Source: Clostridia bacterium | GTDB lineage: Bacteria > Bacillota > Clostridia > Oscillospirales > RGIG8002 | Assembly (NCBI GenBank): GCA_017620395.1 | Contig: JAFZQJ010000026.1 | Location: 62,001-126,000 of the forward strand | Length of the DNA stretch: 64,000 bases | Direction: 5' to 3' | Shown here: piece by piece, positions 32,793-40,130 of the stretch | Numbering within the stretch: the stretch's first letter is position 1 | Layout: each line of letters begins with the position of its first letter | Notes under the pieces: generated by a model | What the model was told of the DNA's origin: nothing | Databases searched by the model: none | What the model saw: the letters and a program-made list of their open reading frames with translations, nothing else | Program-made: the position numbers and the translations under genes

Positions 32793-33872
32793 TCAGTCGA
32801 TGTAGCCCTCGGCGCAGAGCAGCTCGGCCATCAGCACGGCTCCGCCCGCGGCGCCTCTCAGTGTGTTGTGGGAGAGGGAAACGAACTTCATGTCGAAAAG
32901 ATTATCCTCGCGGAGACGTCCCACGGTTATGCCCATGCCGCCGTAGATGTCGCGGTCGAGCGCGGTCTGCGGGCGGTTGTCTTCTTCGAAATAGGTGATG
33001 AACTGCTCGGGAGCTGAGGGGAGCTTCAGCTCCTGCGGACGTCCCTTGAAGTTCTTCCATATCTCCTTGACCTCGTCGAAGGACGGAGGATTCTCAAACG
33101 AAGCGAAGACCGCCGCGAGGTGTCCGTCTGAAACGGGCACGCGCACGCACTGCGCGGTGATGACGGGGGAGGAGGCGAGCTTTATCTCGCCGCCGTCGAT
33201 GTTGCCCCAGATCTTCAGCGGCTCGACTTCGCTTTTTTCCTCTTCGCCGCCGATATATGGGATCACGTTGTCAGCGATCTCGGGGAAGGTGGCGAACGTC
33301 TTGCCCGCGCCGCTTATCGCCTGATATGTGCAGACGGCGATGGATTTCAGCCCGAACCTGCGCAGCGGTGACAGCGCCGGAACGTAGCCCTGGATAGAGC
33401 AGTTCGGCTTGACGGCGACGAAGCCGCGCTTCGTGCCGAGCCGCGCGCGCTGGACGGGTATTATCTCCGCGTGCTGCGGGTTGATCTCCGGGATGAGCAT
33501 GGGAACGTCGGGCGTCAGGCGGTGCGCCGAGTTGTTGGAAACGACGGGGCATTCGCGCATGGCGTATTTGTTCTCGAGCTCGCGTATCTCCGCCTTCGGC
33601 ATATCGACCGCGCAGAAAACGAAGTCGACCGACGTGGCTATTTTGTCTATATCCTGCTCCGCGTCGAGCACGACCATATCCTTTACGCTTTCCGGCATTG
33701 CGGAGGCAAGCTTCCAGCGCCCTTCCATCAGTTCGCCGTAGGGCTTTCCCGCGGAGCGGGAGCTGGCGGCGAGCAGCGCGATATCGAAATTCGGGTGCTT
33801 GTCGAGCAAGGTGATGAAACGCTGACCGACCATACCGGTCGCGCCGATTATTCCGACTTTGTAATTTTTCAT
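32793..33872 (-). CDS. asd: Aspartate-semialdehyde dehydrogenase (archaeal/fungal-type)
   Basis: 359 residues. GIIGATGMVGQRF is the NADP fold, the catalytic cysteine is in VAVKPNCSIQGYVPAL, and SDGHLAAVF supplies the histidine. Sequence style (PNCSIQG and PVSDGH) fits the archaeal/fungal-type branch rather than the E. coli type. The start is ATG 33872; the frame is open upstream but has no ribosome site or homology there. It feeds dapA and, through homoserine, thrC. Confidence 0.95.
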   Translation of the reverse strand: MKNYKVGIIGATGMVGQRFITLLDKHPNFDIALLAASSRSAGKPYGELMEGRWKLASAMPESVKDMVVLDAEQDIDKIATSVDFVFCAVDMPKAEIRELENKYAMRECPVVSNNSAHRLTPDVPMLIPEINPQHAEIIPVQRARLGTKRGFVAVKPNCSIQGYVPALSPLRRFGLKSIAVCTYQAISGAGKTFATFPEIADNVIPYIGGEEEKSEVEPLKIWGNIDGGEIKLASSPVITAQCVRVPVSDGHLAAVFASFENPPSFDEVKEIWKNFKGRPQELKLPSAPEQFITYFEEDNRPQTALDRDIYGGMGITVGRLREDNLFDMKFVSLSHNTLRGAAGGAVLMAELLCAEGYID

Positions 33873-33955
33873 GTGTATCAGGTCCTTTCGCGGCCGGCGT
33901 TCTGCGCTGTTACATAGTATGCCGCTTGCGCAAAAACTACCACACCTATCATAGT

Positions 33956-33983
33956 AGTATACCATAATATAAGAAAATGGCAA
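33956..33983 (-). promoter_or_regulatory. Promoter of asd-dapA-dapB
   Basis: On the minus strand TTGCCA (33983-33978), 16 bases, TATACT (33961-33956). The leader is only about 80 bases, too short for a lysine riboswitch. Confidence 0.6.
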
Positions 33984-34062
33984 TAGCAAAATGAAAAATT
34001 TTACGCTTTTATCCGCAAAATTATTCGCTGCGGCGTACCTGTATAAAAATATAAGAATCCAC

Positions 34063-34091
34063 TTGAAAAGCCGCCGCTGATTTGATATAAT
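34063..34091 (+). promoter_or_regulatory. Sigma-A promoter of mtaD
   Basis: TTGAAA (34063-34068), 17 bases, TATAAT (34086-34091) with TGA before the -10. Confidence 0.75.
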
Positions 34092-34140
34092 AATAATTCG
34101 TGAATACCGCTTTGCCGCGTTTGCGGAGAAAGGTGATAAT

Positions 34141-35418
34141 ATGAAAAAGCTCATCAAAAACATAACTGCGATAACCCCATCCGGAGAGGTGCGCGGATGC
34201 GTCGGCGTCGACGGCAAGATCATCGACTATATCGGCGCGGCTGAGCCTGCCGGGTACGACGAGATAATAGACGGCAGAAACGCGATAGCGGTTCCAGGCT
34301 TCGTGAATGCTCACGCGCATCTGCCGATGGTGCTTTTCCGCGGATACGCGGAGGATATGGCGCTCCAGCCGTGGCTTTTTGAGAAGATATTTCCCGCGGA
34401 GGACAAGCTGACTCCCGAGCTCGTGAAATGGGCGTCCCGCGTTGCGATCGCGGAGATGCTTGCGGGCGGAACCACGTCCTTCTCCGATATGTACTATTTC
34501 TGCGACGAGATCATTTCCGCCGCCCTCGACACCGGCATCAAGGCGAATATCTCACGCGGCGTTTCCGCCTTCGCCGAGACGGACGCGTCGAAGCTCGTTT
34601 CTTTCCGCGAGACGGAGGAGCTTTTCGACAAGTTCGACGGCGCGGGTGAAGGCAGGATAAAAATCGACGCCTGCCTGCACAGCGAATACACCAACAACGA
34701 AGCGATTTGCCGCGCTATGGCGGATTACGCGCTTGAAAAGAGCGCGGTGCTTCACGTCCACGTTTCCGAGACCGAAACCGAGCACCGTGAGTGTATCGAG
34801 CGCCACGGTCTAACGCCGACGGCGTTCCTCGAGAAGTGCGGATGCTTCAGGTCGCCGGTTCTCGCGGCGCACTGCGTCTGGGTGACGGACGGGGATATCG
34901 CGATCATGGCGGCGAACGGCGCATCCGCCGCGCATAATCCCTCCAGCAACCTGAAGCTCGGCAGCGGCGTCGCCCGCGTTACCGATATGCTCGCCGCCGG
35001 AGTAAACGTCTGCCTCGGAACGGACGGCTGTTCTTCAAATAATAACACCGATATGTTCACCGAGCTCCATCTCGCGTCGCTGTGCGCCAAGGGCTTCCGC
35101 CGCGATCCGCAGGCGCTGCCGGCCTCGCAGGCGTTCGCGCTCGCGAACGCTGCCGGCGCGAAGGCGCAGGGCAGGGCGGATACCGGCGTCCTCGAGGTCG
35201 GCAAGCGCGCCGATATCGCGCTCGTCGGAACGGACGCGCCGCATATGCATCCGACCTATAACGCCACCGTCGCAATCGTTCAGTCCGCCCGCGCGGCCGA
35301 CGTCGCGCTGACGATGGTGGACGGCGAGGTGCTTTACAAAGATGGCGAGTTCAAGACTCTCGACGTCGAGGAGGCGATCTTCGAAATGGAGAAGCTCGTC
35401 GATAAAACTTACAGATAG
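34141..35418 (+). CDS. mtaD: S-adenosylhomocysteine/5-methylthioadenosine deaminase-type amidohydrolase
   Basis: 425 residues. Metal ligands occur in NAHAHLPMVLFRG, VLHVHVSETETEH, LAAHCVWV and LGTDGCSSNNNTDMF; these signatures match the TrzA/AtzB/MtaD group. It would deaminate SAH, MTA or related adenosine derivatives to inosyl compounds. Exact preference cannot be fixed from sequence. Ribosome site AAAGGTGAT. Confidence 0.88.
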   Translation: MKKLIKNITAITPSGEVRGCVGVDGKIIDYIGAAEPAGYDEIIDGRNAIAVPGFVNAHAHLPMVLFRGYAEDMALQPWLFEKIFPAEDKLTPELVKWASRVAIAEMLAGGTTSFSDMYYFCDEIISAALDTGIKANISRGVSAFAETDASKLVSFRETEELFDKFDGAGEGRIKIDACLHSEYTNNEAICRAMADYALEKSAVLHVHVSETETEHRECIERHGLTPTAFLEKCGCFRSPVLAAHCVWVTDGDIAIMAANGASAAHNPSSNLKLGSGVARVTDMLAAGVNVCLGTDGCSSNNNTDMFTELHLASLCAKGFRRDPQALPASQAFALANAAGAKAQGRADTGVLEVGKRADIALVGTDAPHMHPTYNATVAIVQSARAADVALTMVDGEVLYKDGEFKTLDVEEAIFEMEKLVDKTYR

Positions 35419-35430
35419 AAGGAAACGATA

Positions 35431-36141
35431 ATGACCGAGGAAGCGAAAAGACTTGTCAAGGACAGATATGAGTTTCGGGATCTCGTCGACATAATGGCGC
35501 TGCTGCGCAGTGAAAACGGCTGCCCGTGGGATCGCGCACAGACTCACGAGAGCATTCGCAAGAACTTCATCGAAGAGACCTACGAGGCGTGCGAGGCGAT
35601 CGATAATCACGATACCGCCAATCTCCGCGAGGAGCTCGGTGACGTGCTGCTCCAGGTGCTTTTCCACGCGCAGATGGAGCGCGAGGCCGGCCGCTTCGAT
35701 ATAAACGACGTCATCACCGAGGTCTGCGAAAAGCTCGTCGTCCGCCATCCGCATATTTTCGGCGACGTTTCCGCGGACACTCCCGAAAAAGTGCTTGAAA
35801 ACTGGGAGGACATCAAGATCCGCACGAAGGGCCAGACGGACGGAAAAAAGCGTCTTGAGGACGTGCCGAAGTCTCTTCCGGCGCTGATGCGTTCCTACAA
35901 GGTGGTCAAGCGCGCGGAAAAGGCGGGAACGGATCTCGGGACTCCCGAGGAGCTCAGCGCCGAAACGTCTGCGCTTTTGGACGGGTTTTTGAAGGCGGAA
36001 CAGGCCGAAAAAGAGCGAATTATGGGCAAAATGCTGATAAATATTGTTATTTTGGCAAAAAAATTTGAAATTGAGCCCGAAGAAACCTTGACAAAAGCCA
36101 TAAATTGGTATATCATATCTTACAAGGGAACCGGAGAATAA
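35431..36141 (+). CDS. mazG: Nucleoside triphosphate pyrophosphohydrolase MazG
   Basis: 236 residues with two MazG all-alpha domains. NGCPWDRAQTHESIRKN and FIEETYEACEAID carry the EExxE-type metal site, and REELGDVLLQVLFHA follows. It hydrolyses NTPs or dNTPs to monophosphates. The Bacillus counterpart yabN is a fusion with a methylase; here only MazG is present. It heads the mazG-hup-rqcP-yabP-yabQ-divIC-yabR cluster. Confidence 0.95.
   Translation: MTEEAKRLVKDRYEFRDLVDIMALLRSENGCPWDRAQTHESIRKNFIEETYEACEAIDNHDTANLREELGDVLLQVLFHAQMEREAGRFDINDVITEVCEKLVVRHPHIFGDVSADTPEKVLENWEDIKIRTKGQTDGKKRLEDVPKSLPALMRSYKVVKRAEKAGTDLGTPEELSAETSALLDGFLKAEQAEKERIMGKMLINIVILAKKFEIEPEETLTKAINWYIISYKGTGE
36088..36116 (+). 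promoter_or_regulatory. Internal promoter for hup inside the mazG 3' end
   Basis: TTGACA (36088-36093), 17 bases, TATCAT (36111-36116), within the last 54 bases of mazG. It would give HU its own, stronger supply. Confidence 0.55.
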
Positions 36142-36211
36142 TATCCGGACAAGCCCTTGAATATGGTCAACGAACCGCAGAAGCGGTTAATTTTGAAGGA
36201 GGAAATAAACC

Positions 36212-36484
36212 ATGACCAAGACCGAACTCATCGCAATCATTGCCAAGGAAGCCGACCTGCCGAAGGCTAAGGCCGAGAAAGCCCTCGCCGCCACTCTCGA
36301 CGGCATCAAGAAGGCCCTCAAGAAGGGTGACAAAGTCCAGTTTGTCGGATTCGGCACTTTCGAAGTCAGGAAGCGCCCCGCCAGAAAGGGCAGAAATCCC
36401 CAGAGCGGCAAAGAGATCACCATCAAGGCCTCCAAGGTCCCCGCTTTCAAGGCCGGCAAAGCCCTGAAGGACGCTGTCAAATAA
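36212..36484 (+). CDS. hup: Nucleoid-associated protein HU
   Basis: 90 residues, the standard length. [20 protein letters not shown] starts the dimerisation body; the DNA-binding arm has [19 protein letters not shown] with the intercalating proline region. AAGGAGGAAA gives a strong ribosome site. It is the only HU gene seen here and has its own terminator. Confidence 0.97.
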   Translation: MTKTELIAIIAKEADLPKAKAEKALAATLDGIKKALKKGDKVQFVGFGTFEVRKRPARKGRNPQSGKEITIKASKVPAFKAGKALKDAVK

Positions 36485-36502
36485 TTAGTGATTCTTAATG
36501 AA

Positions 36503-36533
36503 AATGACCGGGGCGTACGCTCCGGTCATTTTT
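36503..36533 (+). terminator. Intrinsic terminator after hup
   Basis: AAATGACCGG and CCGGTCATTT stem with T run. Its position leaves rqcP dependent on read-through or a weak promoter. Confidence 0.8.
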
Positions 36534-36547
36534 CACACGGAGGCAGT

Positions 36548-36793
36548 ATGAGGGTAGATAAGTTTTTGAAAGTCAGCCGCATCATCAAGCGCCGCACGGT
36601 CGCCAACACCGCCTGCGACGGCGGCAGAGTCAGTATAAACGGCAAAAGCGTAAAGCCGTCCCACGAGGTCAACGTCGGGGACGTGATAGAGGTCTCCTTC
36701 GGCACCGGCAAGGTGAAGGCGGAGATACTTTCCGTCGCTCCGACCGCCGCGAAGGCGGACGCGCCGTCGATGTATCGTATAATCGAAGAATGA
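36548..36793 (+). CDS. rqcP: S4-domain ribosome quality control protein RqcP (YabO)
   Basis: 81 residues, a single S4 RNA-binding fold: MRVDKFLKVSRIIKRRTVAN then GGRVSINGKSVKPSHEV. RqcP helps RqcH add alanine tails to nascent chains on obstructed 50S subunits. The start is ATG 36548 after CACGGAGG. The location next to yabP and mazG is as in Bacillus. Confidence 0.93.
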   Translation: MRVDKFLKVSRIIKRRTVANTACDGGRVSINGKSVKPSHEVNVGDVIEVSFGTGKVKAEILSVAPTAAKADAPSMYRIIEE

Positions 36794-36816
36794 TGCGAAA
36801 AACAGAATAAGGAGCC

Positions 36817-36848
36817 GCCGCCGTTCATAGTATGGGACGGCGGATTTT
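36817..36848 (+). terminator. Terminator-like hairpin between rqcP and yabP
   Basis: CCGCCGT and ACGGCGG stem, then T6. A partial terminator would separate growth-phase genes from the sporulation pair. Confidence 0.7.
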
Positions 36849-36880
36849 TTCGCCCATAATCATCGGAGGAGTGGGAGCGA

Positions 36881-37153
36881 ATGGCGGAAAACACAGCGGA
36901 CAGACGGCACGATGTTTCTGTCGTCGGCAGAAAAAAGGTGACGCTGACGGGAGTCGAGGACGTGGTGAGCTACGACGACGGCCGGATAGCGCTTAAAACT
37001 TCGCTCGGAGGGCTCGTTATAGCGGGCAGTGGTCTCAAGCTCGGCAGACTCGACACTTCGGGCGGCGGCGCCGAGATAGAGGGGACAGTAAGAGCGCTCG
37101 AATATACCGACGGCGTCGGCGAAAAGGGCTTTTTCAGAAAGATTTTCCGCTGA
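36881..37153 (+). CDS. yabP: Sporulation protein YabP
   Basis: 90 residues. RKKVTLTGVEDVVSYDDGRI and TSLGGLVIAGSGLKL match YabP, which is required for spore coat or cortex steps after engulfment. It directly overlaps yabQ by one base (TGATG). Strong ribosome site GGAGGAG. Confidence 0.92.
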   Translation: MAENTADRRHDVSVVGRKKVTLTGVEDVVSYDDGRIALKTSLGGLVIAGSGLKLGRLDTSGGGAEIEGTVRALEYTDGVGEKGFFRKIFR

Positions 37154-37701
37154 TGCGTTTTTTTGACGATACCGGCGCAGTGCTGCTCAATATGCTGAGG
37201 ATTGCCGCGTTCGGAGCTGCGGCCGAGCTTGCGCTCGAGATGATCAACGGCTGGATCTCCGCTGTCAGACCGAATAAAAAGGCGCTCTTCGCCGCCGACC
37301 TCGCCTGGAGCGTCTGCGTCGCCTTGAGCTTTTTTATGCTGCTTCTCGCTTACGCGGACGGAAGTCTGCGTCTGCTTTGGTTTGCATGCGCCGCGGCCGG
37401 ATTCTTTACGTTCAGACGTCTGTCGGGGAGGTGCGCGAGACGGGTTTTTGCCGTCTGCTTTCGCTTCGCGGCGAGAGCGTGCGGCTTCGTTCGTTCGCGT
37501 ATCATCGCACCGTGCTTATACATCTCGAAAAAAACCGCAATTTTTTTCTCAAAACCCTTGATATTTTTTGCGCGTTGTATTAAAATGACAACGAATAGTA
37601 TAAAATCCGGGAGAATTGAACGTAGGATTGTCAGGAGAAAGCGCAGATGGCTTCGAGAAAGAAAAAAAGCGCAAAAGGCAAGGGGACGCTGCTCAGAATA
37701 G
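37153..37701 (+). CDS. yabQ: Spore cortex biosynthesis protein YabQ
   Basis: 182 residues, a membrane protein with about three or four hydrophobic segments (IAAFGAAAELALEMINGW, VCVALSFFMLLLAYA, LLWFACAAAGFFTF) and a very basic C-terminal tail (RRIVRRKRRWLRERKK). It is needed for cortex formation in Bacillus. The tail overlaps divIC by 55 bases. Confidence 0.88.
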   Translation: MRFFDDTGAVLLNMLRIAAFGAAAELALEMINGWISAVRPNKKALFAADLAWSVCVALSFFMLLLAYADGSLRLLWFACAAAGFFTFRRLSGRCARRVFAVCFRFAARACGFVRSRIIAPCLYISKKTAIFFSKPLIFFARCIKMTTNSIKSGRIERRIVRRKRRWLRERKKAQKARGRCSE

Positions 37702-37940
37702 CGGTGGTTCTTTTCCTGTGCTTTGTCTGCTACACGATAGTCAAGCTGCAGATCGGCATCTCGCAGATGCGTTCGCGCCTCGCTGACATCGAAAAGGAAA
37801 ACGCCGCGATTGAGATGGAGATTGAGGAAAAGAAGATAACGCTTCAGGAAGGCGCGACGAAGGAGAACGTGGAGCGCATAGCGCGCGAGACTCTCAATTA
37901 CGTTTATCCGGACGAGATCATCTACACGGATCTGCCGTGA
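37647..37940 (+). CDS. divIC: Septum formation initiator DivIC/FtsB
   Basis: 97 residues. A short basic N-terminus, one transmembrane helix (about 15-35), then a heptad coiled coil (MRSRLADIEKENAAIEMEIE) and the conserved RIARETLNYVYPDE. It is part of the divisome FtsL-DivIC-DivIB complex. Its place after yabQ is as in Bacillus. Confidence 0.93.
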   Translation: MASRKKKSAKGKGTLLRIAVVLFLCFVCYTIVKLQIGISQMRSRLADIEKENAAIEMEIEEKKITLQEGATKENVERIARETLNYVYPDEIIYTDLP

Positions 37941-37965
37941 TGCCGCAGGAGGGCGCAGCAACTAT

Positions 37966-38421
37966 ATGCCAATAAGCGTTGGTGACATTTATGAGGGTAC
38001 AGTGACCGGAATAACCAATTTCGGCGCTTTCGTCGCACTGCCGGAAGGCAAATCCGGTATGGTCCACATTTCCGAGGTGGCTAACGTTTACGTCAAGGAC
38101 ATAAACGAATTTGTCAAGGACAAGCAGACCGTAAGAGTGAAGGTTGTTGCGATAGACGAAAAGGGCAAGATCAGCCTTTCCATGAAGCAGGCTGCGGAGT
38201 CCGCTCCGGAGCAGCCGAAGCGCCGCGAGGAGAAACCCGCGCCGGTGCGCGAGCCTCTGAAAAATCCTCCCGTCTTCGGGGACGGCTGGACGCCCGAGAT
38301 CACCGACAACGCCGATTTCGAAGGAATGATGGCGAAGTTCAAGAAACAAAGCGAGGAGAAGATGAGCGACTTCAAGCGCAGCAGAGACGTCAAGCACGGG
38401 AGTTACTCGAGAAGAAGATAA
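37966..38421 (+). CDS. yabR: S1 RNA-binding domain protein (YabR)
   Basis: 151 residues. One S1 domain at the N-terminus (DIYEGTVTGITNFGAFVALP, SGMVHISEVAN, GKISLSMKQA), then a charged Pro/Glu/Lys tail. The C-terminal SDFKRSRDVKHGSYSRRR is basic. It is a general-stress or translation-associated member of the family. It ends the yab cluster. Confidence 0.93.
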   Translation: MPISVGDIYEGTVTGITNFGAFVALPEGKSGMVHISEVANVYVKDINEFVKDKQTVRVKVVAIDEKGKISLSMKQAAESAPEQPKRREEKPAPVREPLKNPPVFGDGWTPEITDNADFEGMMAKFKKQSEEKMSDFKRSRDVKHGSYSRRR

Positions 38422-38422
38422 T

Positions 38423-39583
38423 ATGCTTATAAAAAACGCAAAGATTTTTATGCCCGACGGCGACGTTATGGAGAACGCCTGGCTTTCCACCCGCGAGGGA
38501 AAGATCCGCGAGATAGGAAAGATGACCGAGGCGCTTACTCACTTTGACGGTGAGGTCTATGACGCTGCCGGCGGTTTTTTACTGCCCGGATTCATAGATC
38601 CGCACACCCACCTCGGTATGTGGGAGGATTCCCTCGGATTTGAGGGCGCGGACGGGAACGAGGAGACCGATCCGGCCACGCCGCAGCTCCGTGCTATCGA
38701 CGGAGTCAACCCCATGGACAGGTGCTTTTCCGAAGCGCTCGACTACGGCGTTACGACCGTCGTGACCGGCATGGGCAGCGCGAATCCCGTGGGAGGACAG
38801 ATGCTCGTGATGAAGACCTTCGGCAGCTGCGTCGACGATATGGTCATCAGGAATCCGATCGCGATCAAATTCGCGCTGGGAGAAAACCCGAAGACCGTCT
38901 ACAACGGTCAGAAGCAGGCTCCGATGACGCGTATGGCGACCGCTTCGATAATCAGAGAAACGCTTTTTAAGGCGAAGAAGTATATGGAAAAGCAGCGGAA
39001 GGCTGCGCTCGACGACGACGAGGACGAGCCGGACTTCGATATGAAGTGTGAGGCGCTTATCCCGCTTCTGAAGGGCGAGATCGCGGCGCATTTCCACGCT
39101 CACCGGGCCGACGACATCTTCACCGCGATACGCATAGCCGACGAGTTCGGGCTGAACCTCAAGATAGTCCACGGCACGGACGCCGCGTGCATAGCGAAGC
39201 GCCTTGCCGAACGCGGTATCGACGTTTTTGTCGGGCCGATAATAAGCGACCGCTGCAAGCCGGAGCTCAGCTCGAAGTCGGATTCCACCGCCGCCGAGCT
39301 TTCCGCCGCCGGAGTCAGAGTTTCGATAACGACCGACCACAACGTCGTGCCGATCCAGCACCTGCTGACGTCCGCGCAGATAGCGATGCGCGCCGGTCTT
39401 TCCAAGCGCGACGCGTTCCGCGCCGTCACCGTCAATCCCGCGAAGGCGCTGGGGCTCGAATCACGCGTCGGCAAGCTTGCCGTAGGGCTTGACGCGGATA
39501 TGTCGGTCTTTGCCGAAGACCCGTTTGAGACCGTCGCCGCTAAGCCCGTGATGGTATGCGTCGACGGCAGACGCGTCAGATAA
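38423..39583 (+). CDS. Amidohydrolase of the imidazolonepropionase-like group
   Basis: 386 residues. Metal ligands in DPHTHLGMWED, HFHAHRADDI, KIVHGTDA and TTDHNVVPI. Members of this group are annotated as generic amidohydrolases or isoaspartyl-dipeptidase-like proteins; the substrate is unknown. It begins two bases after yabR. Confidence 0.88.
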   Translation: MLIKNAKIFMPDGDVMENAWLSTREGKIREIGKMTEALTHFDGEVYDAAGGFLLPGFIDPHTHLGMWEDSLGFEGADGNEETDPATPQLRAIDGVNPMDRCFSEALDYGVTTVVTGMGSANPVGGQMLVMKTFGSCVDDMVIRNPIAIKFALGENPKTVYNGQKQAPMTRMATASIIRETLFKAKKYMEKQRKAALDDDEDEPDFDMKCEALIPLLKGEIAAHFHAHRADDIFTAIRIADEFGLNLKIVHGTDAACIAKRLAERGIDVFVGPIISDRCKPELSSKSDSTAAELSAAGVRVSITTDHNVVPIQHLLTSAQIAMRAGLSKRDAFRAVTVNPAKALGLESRVGKLAVGLDADMSVFAEDPFETVAAKPVMVCVDGRRVR

Positions 39584-39606
39584 TCTTTATTCGGAAGTGA
39601 AAACAA

Positions 39607-39894
39607 ATGGCTGAAATACTCGAAGCCGCAATGGTAATTCTGTTCGGCGTATCGTGGCCGACGTCTATAATCAAATCCTACCGCGCCCGTACGGCGAAGG
39701 GGAAAAGCCTCCTTTTCCTGTGCTTTATCTTCTTCGGCTACGTCTGCGGCATCGTTGCGAAGATCATCGCAGGCAACATCACCTACGTTTTCGCGTTCTA
39801 CGTGCTGAATCTGCTCATGGTCGGAGCGGATATAGCGCTCTACTTCCGCAACAGAAAGCTCGACCGCGCGAAAAACGATCCGGAGGCGGCTTGA
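39607..39894 (+). CDS. PQ-loop / SemiSWEET-like small membrane protein
   Basis: 95 residues with three helices (MVILFGVSWPTSIIKSY, LLFLCFIFFGYVCGIVAKII, VFAFYVLNLLMVGADIAL). The WPxSIIKSYRxR pattern is typical of PQ-loop repeats of half-transporters. The substrate is unknown. Confidence 0.8.
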   Translation: MAEILEAAMVILFGVSWPTSIIKSYRARTAKGKSLLFLCFIFFGYVCGIVAKIIAGNITYVFAFYVLNLLMVGADIALYFRNRKLDRAKNDPEAA

Positions 39895-39926
39895 CAGGCC
39901 CCGGAGCTTACACAAAATTGTAACAA

Positions 39927-39960
39927 AAAAGTTACAAATCGGAAACGGTTTGTAACTTTT
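39927..39960. terminator. Terminator / inverted repeat with TTGTAAC arms
   Basis: AAAAGTTACAAATCG and CGGTTTGTAACTTTT with a GAAA loop and T-rich 3' side. Part of it is repeated near the next promoter. Confidence 0.75.
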
Positions 39961-40036
39961 ATTGTTATTATTCACAATAAATTCGGGAAAATCAAGTTGT
40001 TATCTTGTGCACATTGCCGAAAAAGTATCAAAAGTA

Positions 40037-40064
40037 TTGCAAAAAAGTTACAAACGGGTATAAT
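40037..40064 (+). promoter_or_regulatory. Promoter of LysM-G5-M23 gene
   Basis: TTGCAA (40037-40042), 16 bases, TATAAT (40059-40064). The spacer carries AAAAAAGTTACAAA, identical to a segment of the terminator about 115 bases upstream. The TGTAAC-like words recall WalR sites (inference). Confidence 0.7.
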
Positions 40065-40130
40065 ATTATTGTACGAAACCCGTTTGCGGGAAACGGCGGT
40101 TCGCCGCCGGGAAACAAAGGTGGAATAATC

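Noticed and set aside
33873-33983. Lysine riboswitch before asd-dapA-dapB
   Set aside because: The leader between the promoter and asd is only about 80 bases, less than half the size of an L-box.
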